Source: Streblospio benedicti (lineage: Eukaryota; Annelida; Polychaeta; Spionida; Spionidae). From it: a DNA stretch of 64,000 bases. Under the pieces are notes generated by a model. That model had not been told where the DNA came from and made no database searches. It saw only the letters and a program-made list of their open reading frames with translations. The stretch is from positions 19,429,590 to 19,493,589 of the forward strand of contig CM032660.1 of assembly GCA_019095985.1 (NCBI GenBank), in the 5' to 3' direction. Positions 1 through 11,119 of the stretch are shown here, piece by piece (positions within the stretch are counted from its first letter, which is position 1; each line of letters starts with the position of its first letter). The position numbers and the translations under genes were made by a program.

Positions 1-1248
1 TTCAGCCAAAATGATACTCTAAAATCACAAAAAGGAATACAGAGTGGTGAGAAACCATTCTATTGTAGTCAATGTGGCATATGTTTTAGTAAGAAAAGCA
101 ACCTGACCAGCCACAGTAGAATCCACATTGGTGAAAAAGGACATCAGTGTACAGTGTGTGAGAAATCATTCAGTAAAAGTGGAGATCTGACAAGACATAT
201 GAGAATCCATACTGGTGAGAAACCTTATGAGTGTAGACGATGCGGCAAGTGTTTTAGTCAGAGTATCACCTTGACCAGACACATGACAATCCACAGTGGG
301 GAGAAAAATTATGAGTGTAGTCAATGTGGCAAGTGTTTTAGTCAAAGTAGTGCCTTGACGAGCCACATGAAAATTCACACTGGGGAGAAAGAACATCAAT
401 GTATAGTGTGTGAGAAATCATTCAGTCAAAGTAGTAATCTGACAGATCATATGAGAATCCACACTGGTGAGAAACCATTCAAGTGTAGTCAATGTGGCAA
501 GTGTTTTAGTATGCGAAGCACTTTGACCAGCCACATGAGAATCCATACTGGTGAGAAACCTTATGTGTGTAGGCAATGCGGCAAGTGTTTTAGTCAGAGT
601 ATCACCTTGACCAGACACATGACAATCCACACTGGGGAGAAAAATTATGAGTGTAGTCAATGTGGCAAGTGTTTTAGTCAAAGTAGTGCCTTGACGAGCC
701 ACATGAAAATCCACACAGGAGTGAAAGAATATCAGTGTACAGTGTGTGAGAAATCATTCACTCTAAGTGGAAGTCTAAATACGCACATGAGAATCCACAC
801 TGGAGTGAAAAAACATCAGTGTAAACTGTGTGAGAAATCTTTCGGAGAAATTGGAAGTCTGACAAGACATATGAGAATTCATGCTGGTGAGAAGCCTTTT
901 GAGTGTAGTCAATGTGGCAAGTGTTTTAGTGACAGAAGCAACTTGACTAGGCACATGAGAATACACACTGGGGAGAAAAAACATCAGTGTACAGTGTGTG
1001 AGAAATCATTCAGTCAAAGTGCAAATCTAAAATACCACATGAGAACTCACACCGGTGAAAAAACTTATGATACTGAACATTGTGATAAAAGTTTCTCTTA
1101 CAGTTCTGCTGTTGTTGAGCATATGCGCACTCACACAGAAGAGAAACCATACACGTGCGATCAGTGTGGGAAATGTTTTGCTCAAAGTTCTAAACTCATG
1201 ATCCACAAGCGCTGTCTCCATCTGAGTCTTAAACATGAGCCTAACTGA
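1..1248 (+). CDS. C2H2 zinc-finger protein, 3' coding exon (5' end outside window)
   Basis: The frame is open from base 1 to a TGA at 1,246-1,248 and continues upstream, so the ATG at 154 is internal. It encodes about fourteen consecutive C2H2 fingers of the form CxxC-x12-HxxxH joined by TGEKP-like linkers. These are hallmarks of nuclear DNA-binding zinc-finger proteins. The first, partly visible finger has Gln in place of both His. The thirteenth (YDTEHC) lacks its first Cys. The last has HKRCLH spacing. Fingers alternate between a [10 protein letters not shown] type and a [10 protein letters not shown] type. Fingers 3-4 and 7-8 are almost identical, which shows a recent in-frame duplication. 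No KRAB, BTB or other effector domain is visible. Downstream AATAAA signals lie at 1,522 and 1,612. The target is unknown. The class is certain, the orthology is not. Confidence 0.9.
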   Translation, partial: FSQNDTLKSQKGIQSGEKPFYCSQCGICFSKKSNLTSHSRIHIGEKGHQCTVCEKSFSKSGDLTRHMRIHTGEKPYECRRCGKCFSQSITLTRHMTIHSGEKNYECSQCGKCFSQSSALTSHMKIHTGEKEHQCIVCEKSFSQSSNLTDHMRIHTGEKPFKCSQCGKCFSMRSTLTSHMRIHTGEKPYVCRQCGKCFSQSITLTRHMTIHTGEKNYECSQCGKCFSQSSALTSHMKIHTGVKEYQCTVCEKSFTLSGSLNTHMRIHTGVKKHQCKLCEKSFGEIGSLTRHMRIHAGEKPFECSQCGKCFSDRSNLTRHMRIHTGEKKHQCTVCEKSFSQSANLKYHMRTHTGEKTYDTEHCDKSFSYSSAVVEHMRTHTEEKPYTCDQCGKCFAQSSKLMIHKRCLHLSLKHEPN

Positions 1249-1491
1249 GGATCGGGAAGAATTCCAGGGCAAATTTCGCTATAGAGTGTGTGGAGTATTC
1301 ACAGACTATAAACCTAAGCCTAATACTAATACAGCCCAATACTGTGTAATCTTTGTCTTAGTCATTAATCTTGTACTGTATAGTTGTTAGTTGTATAGTT
1401 GTACTGTATACTTGTTTATTAGCCATTTTAATGAAATAGTGAGTATTAGTTTGTACCTGGGAGTATCAACATGTACCTTCTAAATTATTGA

Positions 1492-1617
1492 CTTCTTCAT
1501 GAAGAAAACTCCTTGCCATTCAATAAATACTCAATGCAAGAAGTTTTCTTCACTTAGGAGCAAATGTAAACTAGATAAAAAGTGTTGCTAAAACAAAGTT
1601 GACTTATGGACAATAAA
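1492..1617 (+). promoter_or_regulatory. 3' UTR poly(A) region with hairpin around AATAAA
   Basis: About 250 bases after the zinc-finger stop, 1,501-1,520 pairs with 1,533-1,551 (GAAGAAAACT...AGTTTTCTTC) in a stem of about 19 bp. The 12-base loop carries the poly(A) signal AATAAA (1,522-1,527). A second AATAAA is at 1,612-1,617. The pairing is seen directly; any effect on 3' end formation is inference. Confidence 0.5.
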
Positions 1618-2159
1618 TACTAAAATGTTTTGGAAATCATGATTTAAAAGTACACAATTTCTATGTGCTGTTTTTGTGATGTTATATGGGGTAGGTATGC
1701 TCCACGGCGAGTTCAAAATGAGTGGTCTGTCTTAATCTTTTATAAAATGGGGGTGGGGGTGCGGGTGGGGTCTTTAATATGGTTATCCAGAATAGGGCCA
1801 TGATAAAAGTGCCAAAAGAGTGAGTCTTTGCATGGAGATTTAGATTAATTAGGGGGTCTTTGGCGTTTGGCTGCTAGGGAATCTTATATATTTTGTCATG
1901 TCAAAATCGGGAGTCTTTCTGCTGAGCATATATACCCAACCCGACTGTGGAACCCCCCCCCCCCCGGTACATTGTATTCTTTCATACTGACATGAGGACT
2001 TCTTCAGCCACATTCCCTGTACTTTTGGAGCCTGTCTTATGAAGACACGTGGTGACATGGTGCACAGCAGAAGTAGAAAGTGTCCACATAAGACAGGCGC
2101 TTTGAAATCGGAGGTGTCCAAAACGCTGGCTCCACTGGGGCAGGTTTATGCAGGGGATA

Positions 2160-2360
2160 AAGTACACCAAAAGAGGGATGTGAACCCCCCCCCCCCAAAC
2201 ACACACACAAAAGAAACGAAACAGGGATTTGGGATTTCAATGAAGTAAGACGAGGGGAAAAGCCATAAAATTTGTGCGATGTAGGAAGTATTACTAAAAG
2301 ACAACAGAAACTAAGTAGGTGGGATTTCGTAACCCCTTTATACCCTCGCCACAACTGCAC
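2160..2360. repeat. Dispersed repeat copy (GATGTGGG / CCCCTTATACCC family)
   Basis: It shares the order 'AGGGATGTG, GAGGGGAAAAGC, AAAATTTGTG, GGGATTTCGTAACCCC, TTTATACCC' with copies at about 4,190-4,285, 42,690-42,780, 56,150-56,280 and 63,350-63,480. It has no coding capacity and is unclassified. The copy lies directly against the Kv-A pore exon acceptor. Confidence 0.5.
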
Positions 2361-2387
2361 CTGTGATTAACCTGCTATCGGTTGCAG

Positions 2388-2569
2388 GAGGACAACTTCG
2401 GCCACATCCCCGTGGCCATCTGGTGGGCCCTGGTCACCATGACGACCGTGGGCTACGGCGACTACGCACCCGTGTCGGGCGGCGGCTACGTGATCGGCGG
2501 GCTGTGCACCGTGGCCGGCATCCTCATCATCGCCATGCCCACGCCCATCATCGTCAACACCTTCGGCAA
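2388..2569 (+). CDS. Kv-A voltage-gated K+ channel, pore/S6 exon
   Basis: A GC-rich exon between a GGTTGCAG acceptor and a GTACGT donor, 182 bp, leaving a two-base overhang. It encodes EDNFGHIPVAIWW, the selectivity filter TMTTVGYGD, and S6 with AMPTPIIVNTFGK. This is the pore of a tetrameric plasma-membrane Kv channel and is closest in style to Shaw/Kv3. The S6 hinge reads PTP where most Shaker-to-Shaw channels have PVP. The overhang AA joins the A of the exon at 5,036 to give the Lys codon in FGK-LYETHKACK. Unlike Kv-B (21,041-21,822), pore and S6 share one exon and an intron falls just before the pore helix. T1, S1-S5 and the promoter must lie upstream of base 1. Confidence 0.88.
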
Positions 2570-3320
2570 GTACGTCCACATCCTAGTTCTTGTGTGGGAC
2601 AGGTTTATAAGGACTTAATCAGTGTAGCACATAACCGGACCGTCTATTTTGCCCACCACCGTTTCACCCAGAGTGTGCACGTGTGTGTTGACAGCAGGAT
2701 TCATCCTGCCAAGGTTTATGGGCCTTGTGGTCATCAGGGCCTTGTACATGTTTATACAAAGCTTTTTTCAACTAACTTAACTTTGTGTTCTCGTGATTCT
2801 CAGACTATTTTGAATAATATACTCAGTAAGAACTTAAAAACTGTTTTATCATTCTTTTAATAAACTGTGCAATAATCAACGATAAAGAACATATTCTTTT
2901 TGATGACTTACATCTTAATTAAAAGCAAATCATGTTCGTGTGACTAGTATGAAAAAAGTTACGAATAACAATATATCCTAAAATAACCAATGATAATGAA
3001 AACCCTGTAATCAAATATTTGCCAGTAACTACCATACGTGAAGATATTATTCCAACATTATTATCCATCCATAAACAATACTTTGATGAGTTTGCGTGGG
3101 AAAAGTTGTATATATCAATGTTATCTGTCATACAGTAACAAGTTATATGTTATGAACAGTTGTAAAGTGATATAGTTTCTGAAAATCTATCACTGATTTG
3201 GAGCTCACATTTTAAAATTAGATGTTTTTATACTTCTACAGAAAATGTAGATGCATACGCTGACAATGTTTCACCTAAAATCCAATGGCTGTTTGGATGG
3301 TTGTAAACGGTAATAAATTT

Positions 3321-3496
3321 AGTAGAACCTACAGTGTACAATTAAGACCAACTCTATAATAAGACCACCTTTCTCGGTCCCAATCCTTCAAAATGATTCC
3401 TATGGGAACCTCCATATAAAGACCACTTATGCATTGAAACCATTTTCAGTCGGTCTTACAAGTGGTCGTAATAGAGTAATAGAGAGGTTCTATTAA
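3321..3496. repeat. pogo/Tigger-like non-autonomous inverted-repeat element
   Basis: Begins AGTAGAACCTACAGTG with 'AAGACCA..CTCTATAATAAGACCACC' and ends 'AATAGAGAGGTTCTATT', so its ends are reverse complements. The CAGTAGAACC-type ends resemble pogo/Tigger TIRs (family knowledge). It is non-coding. The same rungs, GACCACCTCT and CTCTATTGAGACC, recur more than fifteen times in the window. Confidence 0.6.
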
Positions 3497-4290
3497 ACAG
3501 GTTACATGATTGGTTCCTGTAACAAATGCCATCAAATATCTTACAAAAATTAAACTAGTGTTCATTCATAAGCTAAAATACCATACCCTGTAGCTTGTAG
3601 TATCTAGTCTAGGTTAAATGTTGTGATACATGCATATGATCATGAAATTTTAAAATTTGATAGCATGAATTTTGTTCTAACTTTCTTAATATACATAGCA
3701 CAATCTCCATTAAAAGGTCATTTTTATCGTGGAATGACCATAAACAATATGCATCAAACAGAAGATTGTATTTCATAGTTCTAATGCAACTTTTAAAAAT
3801 CAACTGGACATCTGGTTTCAATCAAAAAATCATTAGCAAGACTGAATCTTCAGCAGATAGAATTGAATTAAAAGTTTAAGTTATAATTTCTTTATTAATA
3901 GGCGTAGAAGCTTCAAAAAAAGATCATTTTGTTTGTTATGCAACAAACGCATATAATATAGAGACCTAACATGAACTAATCAACAAGTGTGTATGAAAAG
4001 TAGAAATTCTGATTAGAGGTGAATTGCCACACCATGCATATCAGTTGTCGCGGCTTTGACAAGAAAAATAAATACAGCACGTGCACAGATCCACACACTT
4101 GAACACGCATACATCACAGAATGACAGCGCCTAGTTTCTAGGCGAAATTTTCGGGTTATGTGCTGCACTGTAATGTAGGATGTGCGAAGGTAGAAATAAG
4201 TTTAAAGAGGGATGTGTGGTTTCAAGGAAATGAGATGAGGGGAAAAGCATTAAAATTTGTGGGACGTGGGAAAAGAAGCATTTTTGTATA

Positions 4291-4385
4291 TACAGTTGAT
4301 AGAACCTCTCACCTTTGGGACCAGTGTTTGATGGTCTCAATAGAGAGGTAGTCTTTATACAGAGGCCAGTTTTGGTGGGGGAAAT
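4291..4385. repeat. pogo-like rung element, partial
   Basis: Starts TACAGTTGATAGAACCTCTC and carries GGTCTCAATAGAGAGGTAGTC and TATACAGAGGCC rungs. One end only. Confidence 0.5.
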
Positions 4386-4617
4386 GGGTCTTATTGCTGG
4401 TGGGTTTCATACTTTTTGTACACAGCAAGACTTTCAGGCATGTTAAAACTCACTTGAAAATTACGTTTTTAGTTGTAAAGGGGTGGCGCACCCACGTTCC
4501 TTCGATCTGCCCATAGTGTTATGGAAATGCTTAAAAATCATTTGTGGTCGGGGAAATGCGATGGAATATGGATATCAACCATAAGATTGGCACGGTGAAG
4601 GGTTTCATGGGACAGTA

Positions 4618-4745
4618 AAGAATCCCATTAAGACCACCTCTATATTGAGACCACCTCCAAAGTACGACACGTAGAGAATTTGCCGCGATCTCCACCAACT
4701 TTCGTAAAACGACCATCTCTCTATTGAGACAAGATAAGACCAGCA
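4618..4745. repeat. pogo-like rung element
   Basis: Contains 'CCATTAAGACCACCTCTATA', 'TTGAGACCACCTCC' and 'CATCTCTCTATTGAGAC'. It lies in the last Kv-A intron, about 290 bases upstream of the tail exon. Confidence 0.5.
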
Positions 4746-5035
4746 CTCATTTGTTGTGATTTATATTATTATTTTAATTTCATTACCGTGAACTAGTATT
4801 CAATCTGATAGAATCACATTAAGATATTAGTAACATTGTAAATTCCCAATCAAACCGGTAGAATTGATTGATTGTTCAAGGATTCTTCAAGACAAAAGTA
4901 TGTTCTATGTTCTGGAGCCTGTACCCCGAGGCCTACACAGATAATCTGTTTACAAATCAAATTAAACTTTTCGTTTTTTAAATATGAATTCTTGATTTAT
5001 GTTCCCACGCATTATCTTTCAGTTATAACTTTCAG

Positions 5036-6179
5036 ATTGTACGAAACACACAAGGCTTGCAAACGACTGGGGAACAGAGAGAGAAACGTCCGTGCTGCAA
5101 AAGACGCGGCCGGAAGTCACAACGGTCACGTGACCAGTATCAGACCGGAATCACGTGACAGTGCACGTGTCAGAAACAGAAGTCATTCTGCCAGAGAGGA
5201 ACTCTCAATGAATGAAATGCAGTTGAATACAAATAATCATGCAAATACAAACCTGGAGTACTTCACTGCCGAGAGAGCTGTTGATTGTCAAGGTTTGGAA
5301 GAATGTGAGTCTCAGGCTCGTGCTACCAAGAATGACAGTGTTGGTTCTGTAAAAGCAAAGAGGAGGTCGAAAAGAACCTCTCTACGTACAAGTGGTTGTC
5401 CAGTACCACGAAGTAACTCATGGGTAAATGAGCAAACGTTGTCTGTCCCTGACAATTCCATAAATACGCATTTGAAAGGAAATGATGAAGACAGCGTTTC
5501 AAGTACTCCTGTAATCCCTTTTGAAAATGACACATGTTTACAAGATTCGAACGCTTTAAAGAGTATTGATACTGAAGGTAGCGTGCAACCAGGGGAAGGA
5601 GGAAGTTCTCGTGATTCAGTTGAAACTGTGAATAATACCCAAGAAGTGAACCATAGTCATGATTTAGAATTGAATAGTGTTTACTCTAAAGAGGATATTG
5701 AACTTAAAGGAAAAGATGAATCTTCTATTAATGAGCCTTATCATAGTACCCAAGGTACTGCAGTTAACACTGAAGATTCGCAACATACAGTGAAACACAT
5801 TGCTCAAGAGTTTGATGCAGACAGTTTACAAGATATTGTAGAATGTCAGGATGGCCGTGATCTTCCTGACAGTGCTCAAGACAAAGATGTTGATCAGTCT
5901 GTTGTAGAAGACAGTAAACTTGCTCAAACAGATACAAATGTAGGGGAACCTGACCAGCTAGATACTCGCAAAGATAGTGATGGTGAATCAAATGGAACTG
6001 ACGGTGAAATCCGTCAACATAATCTTATTTTAGACAATAACCATGCACACAATGATGCGAATGAAAATGTGCAAGAACGTTTGCAGACTCCATCTGGAAT
6101 GGATTACACTGGTGACGCTCAAAATGAATGTGTTCAATTTTCAAACGATGTTCACGAAAATAGTTCTGTGGTAACATGA
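5036..6179 (+). CDS. Kv-A C-terminal cytoplasmic tail exon
   Basis: The acceptor CTTTCAG is at 5,029-5,035. The exon runs 1,144 bp to TGA at 6,177-6,179. Its first base completes the Lys left by the pore exon, giving FGK-LYETHKACKRLGNRERN, the usual juxtamembrane segment after S6. The rest, about 370 residues, is acidic, Ser/Asp/Asn-rich and probably disordered. It has a basic patch (KAKRRSKRTSLR) and no recognised domain. An open frame upstream to 4,872 is intronic. The protein ends ENSSVVT, which is not a canonical class I PDZ ligand. The tail shares no clear similarity with the Kv-B tail. The join is supported by exact phase agreement. Confidence 0.82.
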
Positions 6180-8897
6180 TACTATGCTTCATCATTTGCG
6201 TGTGTGATGCATGTTATGAATAATCTCAATTTATTGTCTTTATATGTTTTATATTTCCATGGTGAGCATGCATATTTAACATCATAATGTTTTATATTTA
6301 TTGGAACGTTCTATTATCATTGCATTTTAAGCAATCAAATATTATTTAAAAAAAACTATAATTATCATCTCATGTAATAATGTATCGTTGTTCAATTTTT
6401 AACAATCCTTTACATTAAATGTACCAATGGATGGGGAGCTTATTATGCATGATGCATCTTTGTTTACATATCCTACGATTTGCTTCAATACAAATGCTCA
6501 GCCTGACGTTCGTTTTGTTAAAACCCAGGCATCATCATATAGGACTTACATAGCACCCAACAATCTAAATATTGAATTTCTTGTAATTAATGAAAGTATA
6601 TTTCTTGTGTGTGTTTTTATTCATGTATGTTTAGATAAATGGTTCTAAAATTACGAACCCCTTAAAATATATAGAATACATTCTTTAATCTATAATTTTC
6701 ATGGAACCTATATACTTTCCCCTCGTAGCATATAATACTTCAGAACACAATATATAAAACCAGATCTCTTACTATAATACTATACGATATTTATAAACCC
6801 CTATACAATGCACAAGTCAAACCAAATACTAATCATATCGACTTGAGTGCTCCATAGATAACATTTTCGCATGACTTTGGATTATCTGCTAAAACATAAA
6901 CGCACGAGGGAAATACTCAAAAAGGCACTAATGTACTGATGGTAAAGTGAGAAGTTATGTTCCCTACCCCAGGCTGCTATCTCGTGTGTACGGTTATTGC
7001 ATGTGACACGCTTGTCCGAACTTCCGCTTATTTCCCATGACTGTACTGGAGGCACTCACAGAACACAGGGAAATCCACATAAATCACGAATTCGTCTGCA
7101 AATGAACGTAACGCCGATGTCCATATGAGATATGAACAATTTTAGGACCACTGATGTTATATAAAAAAGGTCATCTTTGCCTACATGCATTTCTCATGGA
7201 CTAGCGAATATTCGTGGATATTCGCGGATGAACATACAGTAGAACTTTCAAATAAGACCACCTTTCTATTGAGACTATCTCTATAATAAGACATTCACCA
7301 TCCCAAACCATAAAGGTTCTAAAATAAACTTCTGTATAGAGACCACCTCTCTATTGAGACCATCAAACACTGATCCCAAAAGTGGTGCTAGTGGACAGGT
7401 TCCCCTGTATTAATGAAAACTGGTGGGGTGTTAGAGGTATGCCATGTCAAGTCTCCATCTGTAATTATAACACGCGATGTGTGATGACAAGATTCTTCCC
7501 GAGTACTCAGCAACATAGATCAAGCAGACGTCAATTACAACAATTAATCACGTTTAGTGGTAATGCTGGTGGTTCTTGATACTGAAGGGGTTATTGCTCT
7601 ACCGTGCGAGTCTCATTTGACCATAGCATGATTTTACTTAAGGATCTGTATTAATCAGTAAACTCATTCGTAGCACTACTAAATTAGAAATGCGACTTAT
7701 TGGTTTGCTAACTGATGCAGGAAGAGAGAGAAAATGAACCAAAAATTAGGAACTCGTGTAAAAAAGAATAAAAGAAATCCTTCTCGTGTGATCAGACTAA
7801 ACTGTGACTTAAACGTGTACATTATTGGATTTTATGAATTCCTGTTACATTCCGCAATTAATTAAACATTATAGAATTATCAAATGCAAGTTTGATCATA
7901 TTAATTCAGCTGTATAACAACATCTGAGCATTTATAAAATGTATACTGTCTCAAAACACGCTAAGCTATGCAAACGTCTACACCAGACAATAGTCTCCGC
8001 ATATGACACTGTGCACACAACCGTGAGTTGACTAAAGGAAACAGTTACATTAATGAGCCATGCTGAACAACCCATTAATGGCAACTTGATCCAAAAGCAC
8101 ACACTTTCGTATCGACTTTCTCCCCTCGCATCTCTGGATGGTTTACACAGCTATTGGGCAACATTGTGGTCAACCGGGTAGCAAGATGGCACTTGTTTCT
8201 AAGCAGCGATTCAGTAGTCTGTGTACTGCAGGGTCATTGTTTTCAAAGAGAGCTAAACACAAAGTAAAACAAAGGTAAAGCAAAAATTAGCCATTCTGTA
8301 CATAAACTTGTGTTTTTGTGATTTATGTTCATATTATTCTGTATGCGTTACATTTCGTCATTTAAATACAAAGGTTGTATTATTTTTTTTTGTAATTTAG
8401 AAATATCTTTACATCTTCTTATTACAAGATAATAAATTAGAATTTATATTTACATGATCTGATCTGACACATGAGCTCCAGTATCATGGGAGGACTGTGT
8501 GGTATACATACTACTATGATCTACAAACACTACATCATACACATCACTACTGTGATATAGACACTATATCATACACATTATGAACAACTGTATATTTTCC
8601 CCAAGTTTGTCTGTAAATTCAATTCTTCACTCTCTCTGTTATGGCAAGCAAGCTCCTACAACTGTATTGACATATAGCTGAATATATCTTTCATTTTGAC
8701 AATATGAAGTGGCCCTAATACCGCACACACCTTCCCCATAATGCTGGGGGCCACGATCTGACACGCTAAGTAGGCATGAGGTCGTTATGAAAATAGTATT
8801 TTTTGAAAGACACCCAAATAATTGGGGGGGCACCAAAATACAAACAAACAACACCAAAAACACACACGCAAAAGCCCTGCCGTAGAGTATGCTTCAG
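6180..8897. other. Kv-A 3' UTR and intergenic DNA
   Basis: AT-rich. It contains an ATTAAA-type signal near 6,413, a pogo-like element (7,235-7,410) and a short imperfect tandem repeat of CACTAYATCATACACAT (about 8,526-8,580). Short ORFs show no domain. Confidence 0.5.
7235..7410. repeat. pogo-like rung element, both ends present
   Basis: Left end ACAGTAGAACTTTCAAATAA; right end GTGGACAGGTTCCCCTGT. Between them are repeated GACCACC and CTCTATTGAGACC units in both orientations. Confidence 0.6.
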
Positions 8898-8998
8898 ACC
8901 ATGAGTCTGCGGCAGCCGGCGGCGGCAACTGGTCAGATCGTGACGGCCTCCCTGATCTCCTGCAGTGCTCACACTGCGGGCAGACAGTAATCAGTGAG
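8898..8998 (+). CDS. Candidate GC-rich exon, unassigned
   Basis: A sharply GC-richer 101-bp block in AT-rich DNA, preceded by TATGCTTCAG and followed by GAG|GTGAGC, a strong donor. One frame reads DHESAAAGGGNWSDRDG then LLQCSHCGQTVISE, with a CxxC pair. Another frame contains an ATG but stops within the block. It lies between Kv-A and Kv-B on the same strand. It could be an upstream or alternative exon of Kv-B or part of another gene. No known domain is seen and the call rests on composition and splice sites only. Confidence 0.35.
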
Positions 8999-10850
8999 GT
9001 GAGCACTCACTGAGCACTTTATATAACTTATTTATAAAGTAACAGTGATAATGTTTGGGATTTCATTGTCATTATTATATTAGAATTAAGATAGCGGCGT
9101 TAGTATTGAATCCCAAGCAATAATATTGAGTTGAGTCACTTAGTTATGACTGCGGACATTTATTGAAACAGGATGAATATATTTACACATTTCATGCAAT
9201 GAGTACAGTGTATATTCCTTGTATGTACGGAAATATGAGTAGTGCTATTTGTGTATGAAGATGACATGATTGTACCTGTGGATTTCTTCTTTTTTTGTTA
9301 TTGCTGTGTATGCCGTCATGATATAAGTATGTGCTTGTTAACCTAGAGGATATTTATTAATTCTATATGTGATATGTAGGTGAATTATTGATGTTATGAC
9401 AGGTAAGTGTTGACCGGATATATGAGTAGTACTGTCATGGATATTTGTTCACATATCTGTCACATCAAGCTGTCCACTCGTGGGTGTGCAATTTGTATTC
9501 TGCAACTACTGGAATATAGTTACATAACAATCAATAGAAGTTACGTTTTAATAAAGGATGAATGTTGACAGTGTTGTCCCTGCTCAGAGTTTATGATTTC
9601 AGTCGAGTTACTCATTACGTGTTGATAACAATATATTAAAATCAAAATTGCAAAATAGTAGTTGATAAATGGTACAATATATGTCAACAGGCACTCCACT
9701 TGCTGACCCAACAGCCAGTTAGTGTCGTCTGGTCAAGAATGGGCGAAAGCTCATTGAGATGACAGAAAAAACATATTAATAGTGAATCACTTTTCATGTA
9801 AGAAATGTTGGTGGTGATGCCGTGTCATTGAACTAAAAGCAAACAGTTATGGAATAAGACCATTACTCTTGGTCCCAACCCTTCAGAAAAAGGCACCTGT
9901 GTGAGCCACTTTATCACCCCAGCAGACGGATTCTGATCACGCATTCTCCTGTATTACTCAAATCCACAATCCATGCTCGGTGATCTATATTTTTCGCGTG
10001 GCCGCGATTACTGTAACTCATTGAGCGTTGTTGCACGTGTTGCGCATGAACCACTTTGACTGAGAAGACTTTTGAAACAGCATTTGCTTTTGCAAGGCTT
10101 CTGAATGACTATTTGTAGTGCATGTGGCACTAAATTAATGAACAATATTTATATGGATGCCTTTACAAATGAATGGCACAGAGGCAGATAAAAATTTCTA
10201 TATTCTGCATGTTTTCCATACACTGAGGTTAACCAGCAAAGGATAGGTCAAAAGGTTATATAACCCGTGAATCGAACATCACAACAAGTAGGCCTATATT
10301 TGTCATTAAAAGCCGTAACCACCTAACTATGAGTTAAAAAGTATTCATGAAAACAATGTCCAAAGACACCAACCAGTCCAGTGTGCTTAACATTCTACAA
10401 CGTTGTGTAAACATTAGAAACAAAGTGACCAAAACTACATCAATAATCACCCTTTTTGCAGCAAAATTCCTCTACAGCCGTAGACCAAACTGTGACAGGC
10501 AGAACCCGTTATTTCTGAGCTAAATTGGTCAAGGTCACGAGATAGGATCGATCCGCGAGGATTATTGCACTTGACGTTGTAACAACCGCACCGCTGCTCC
10601 CGTAATACATGGTCTACGTGACTTCAGTGTGGCATAAGTATTGCAATACTTCGAAACATTTCGTTAAAATGCAACATCCGTCCTTTTCACAAGCTCGTCT
10701 AAGTTACATTACGCTAATGTTGCAGTACCCACTAATTCTGAAGAGCTACGCTGAACCGAAATACATGTAGTTATACCGTTATCGCATGGTTGCCCATGAG
10801 TCAAAATTGTTTTAAGGACGCTGTACTCTCTGAGCACTTTTTATCTAGTT

Positions 10851-10906
10851 ATAGAGGTGTTTCCTCGGAGAATAGAGAGGTGTTCTTAATTGGAGGCTAT
10901 ACTGTA
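10851..10906. repeat. pogo-like element, right end
   Basis: AATAGAGAGGTGTTCTTAAT followed by TGGAGGCTATACTGTA, matching the right ends of the other rung elements. Confidence 0.45.
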
Positions 10907-11067
10907 ATTATGCAACATTGATAAGTCAAGTGTCCGTAACGTTAAACCAAAGTATATTCAACGTTTTCTTCCAGAATTCAAAGATACACTAACTGTGCTT
11001 CATCTGCCATGCACATTTTGGAATTTTGTTTAAGTCACATTTTCTAGCAAACTATGAGAATAGCGTA

Positions 11068-11119
11068 GTTTTATCTAAACTAAAACTATAAGAGTTTTAT
11101 CTAAACTAAAACTATAAGA
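11068..11119. repeat. 26-bp perfect tandem duplication
   Basis: GTTTTATCTAAACTAAAACT plus ATAAGA occurs twice, head to tail, without mismatch (11,068-11,093 and 11,094-11,119). Confidence 0.85.

Larger units (their letters stand above)
1249..2387. other. Zinc-finger 3' UTR and intron sequence before the Kv-A pore exon
   Basis: Holds the zinc-finger poly(A) signals, then GT-rich and poly-C stretches (1,951-1,965 and 2,187-2,198). A copy of a dispersed repeat covers about 2,160-2,360 (see 63,350). I searched for an S5-encoding exon of the Kv-A channel and see none. Confidence 0.5.
2570..5035. other. Kv-A last intron
   Basis: AT-rich intron with three pogo-like rung repeats (3,321-3,496, 4,291-4,385 and 4,618-4,745) and one dispersed GATGTGGG-type repeat (about 4,190-4,285). 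No further exon was seen. It ends with the acceptor TTATAACTTTCAG at 5,035. Confidence 0.6.

Noticed and set aside
166-1272. Antisense ORFs opposite the zinc fingers
   Set aside because: Periodic shadows of the repeated finger sequence.
2363-2860. 165-codon ORF over the Kv-A pore exon in another frame
   Set aside because: Arg/His-rich shadow frame of a GC-rich exon; the pore frame is unmistakable.
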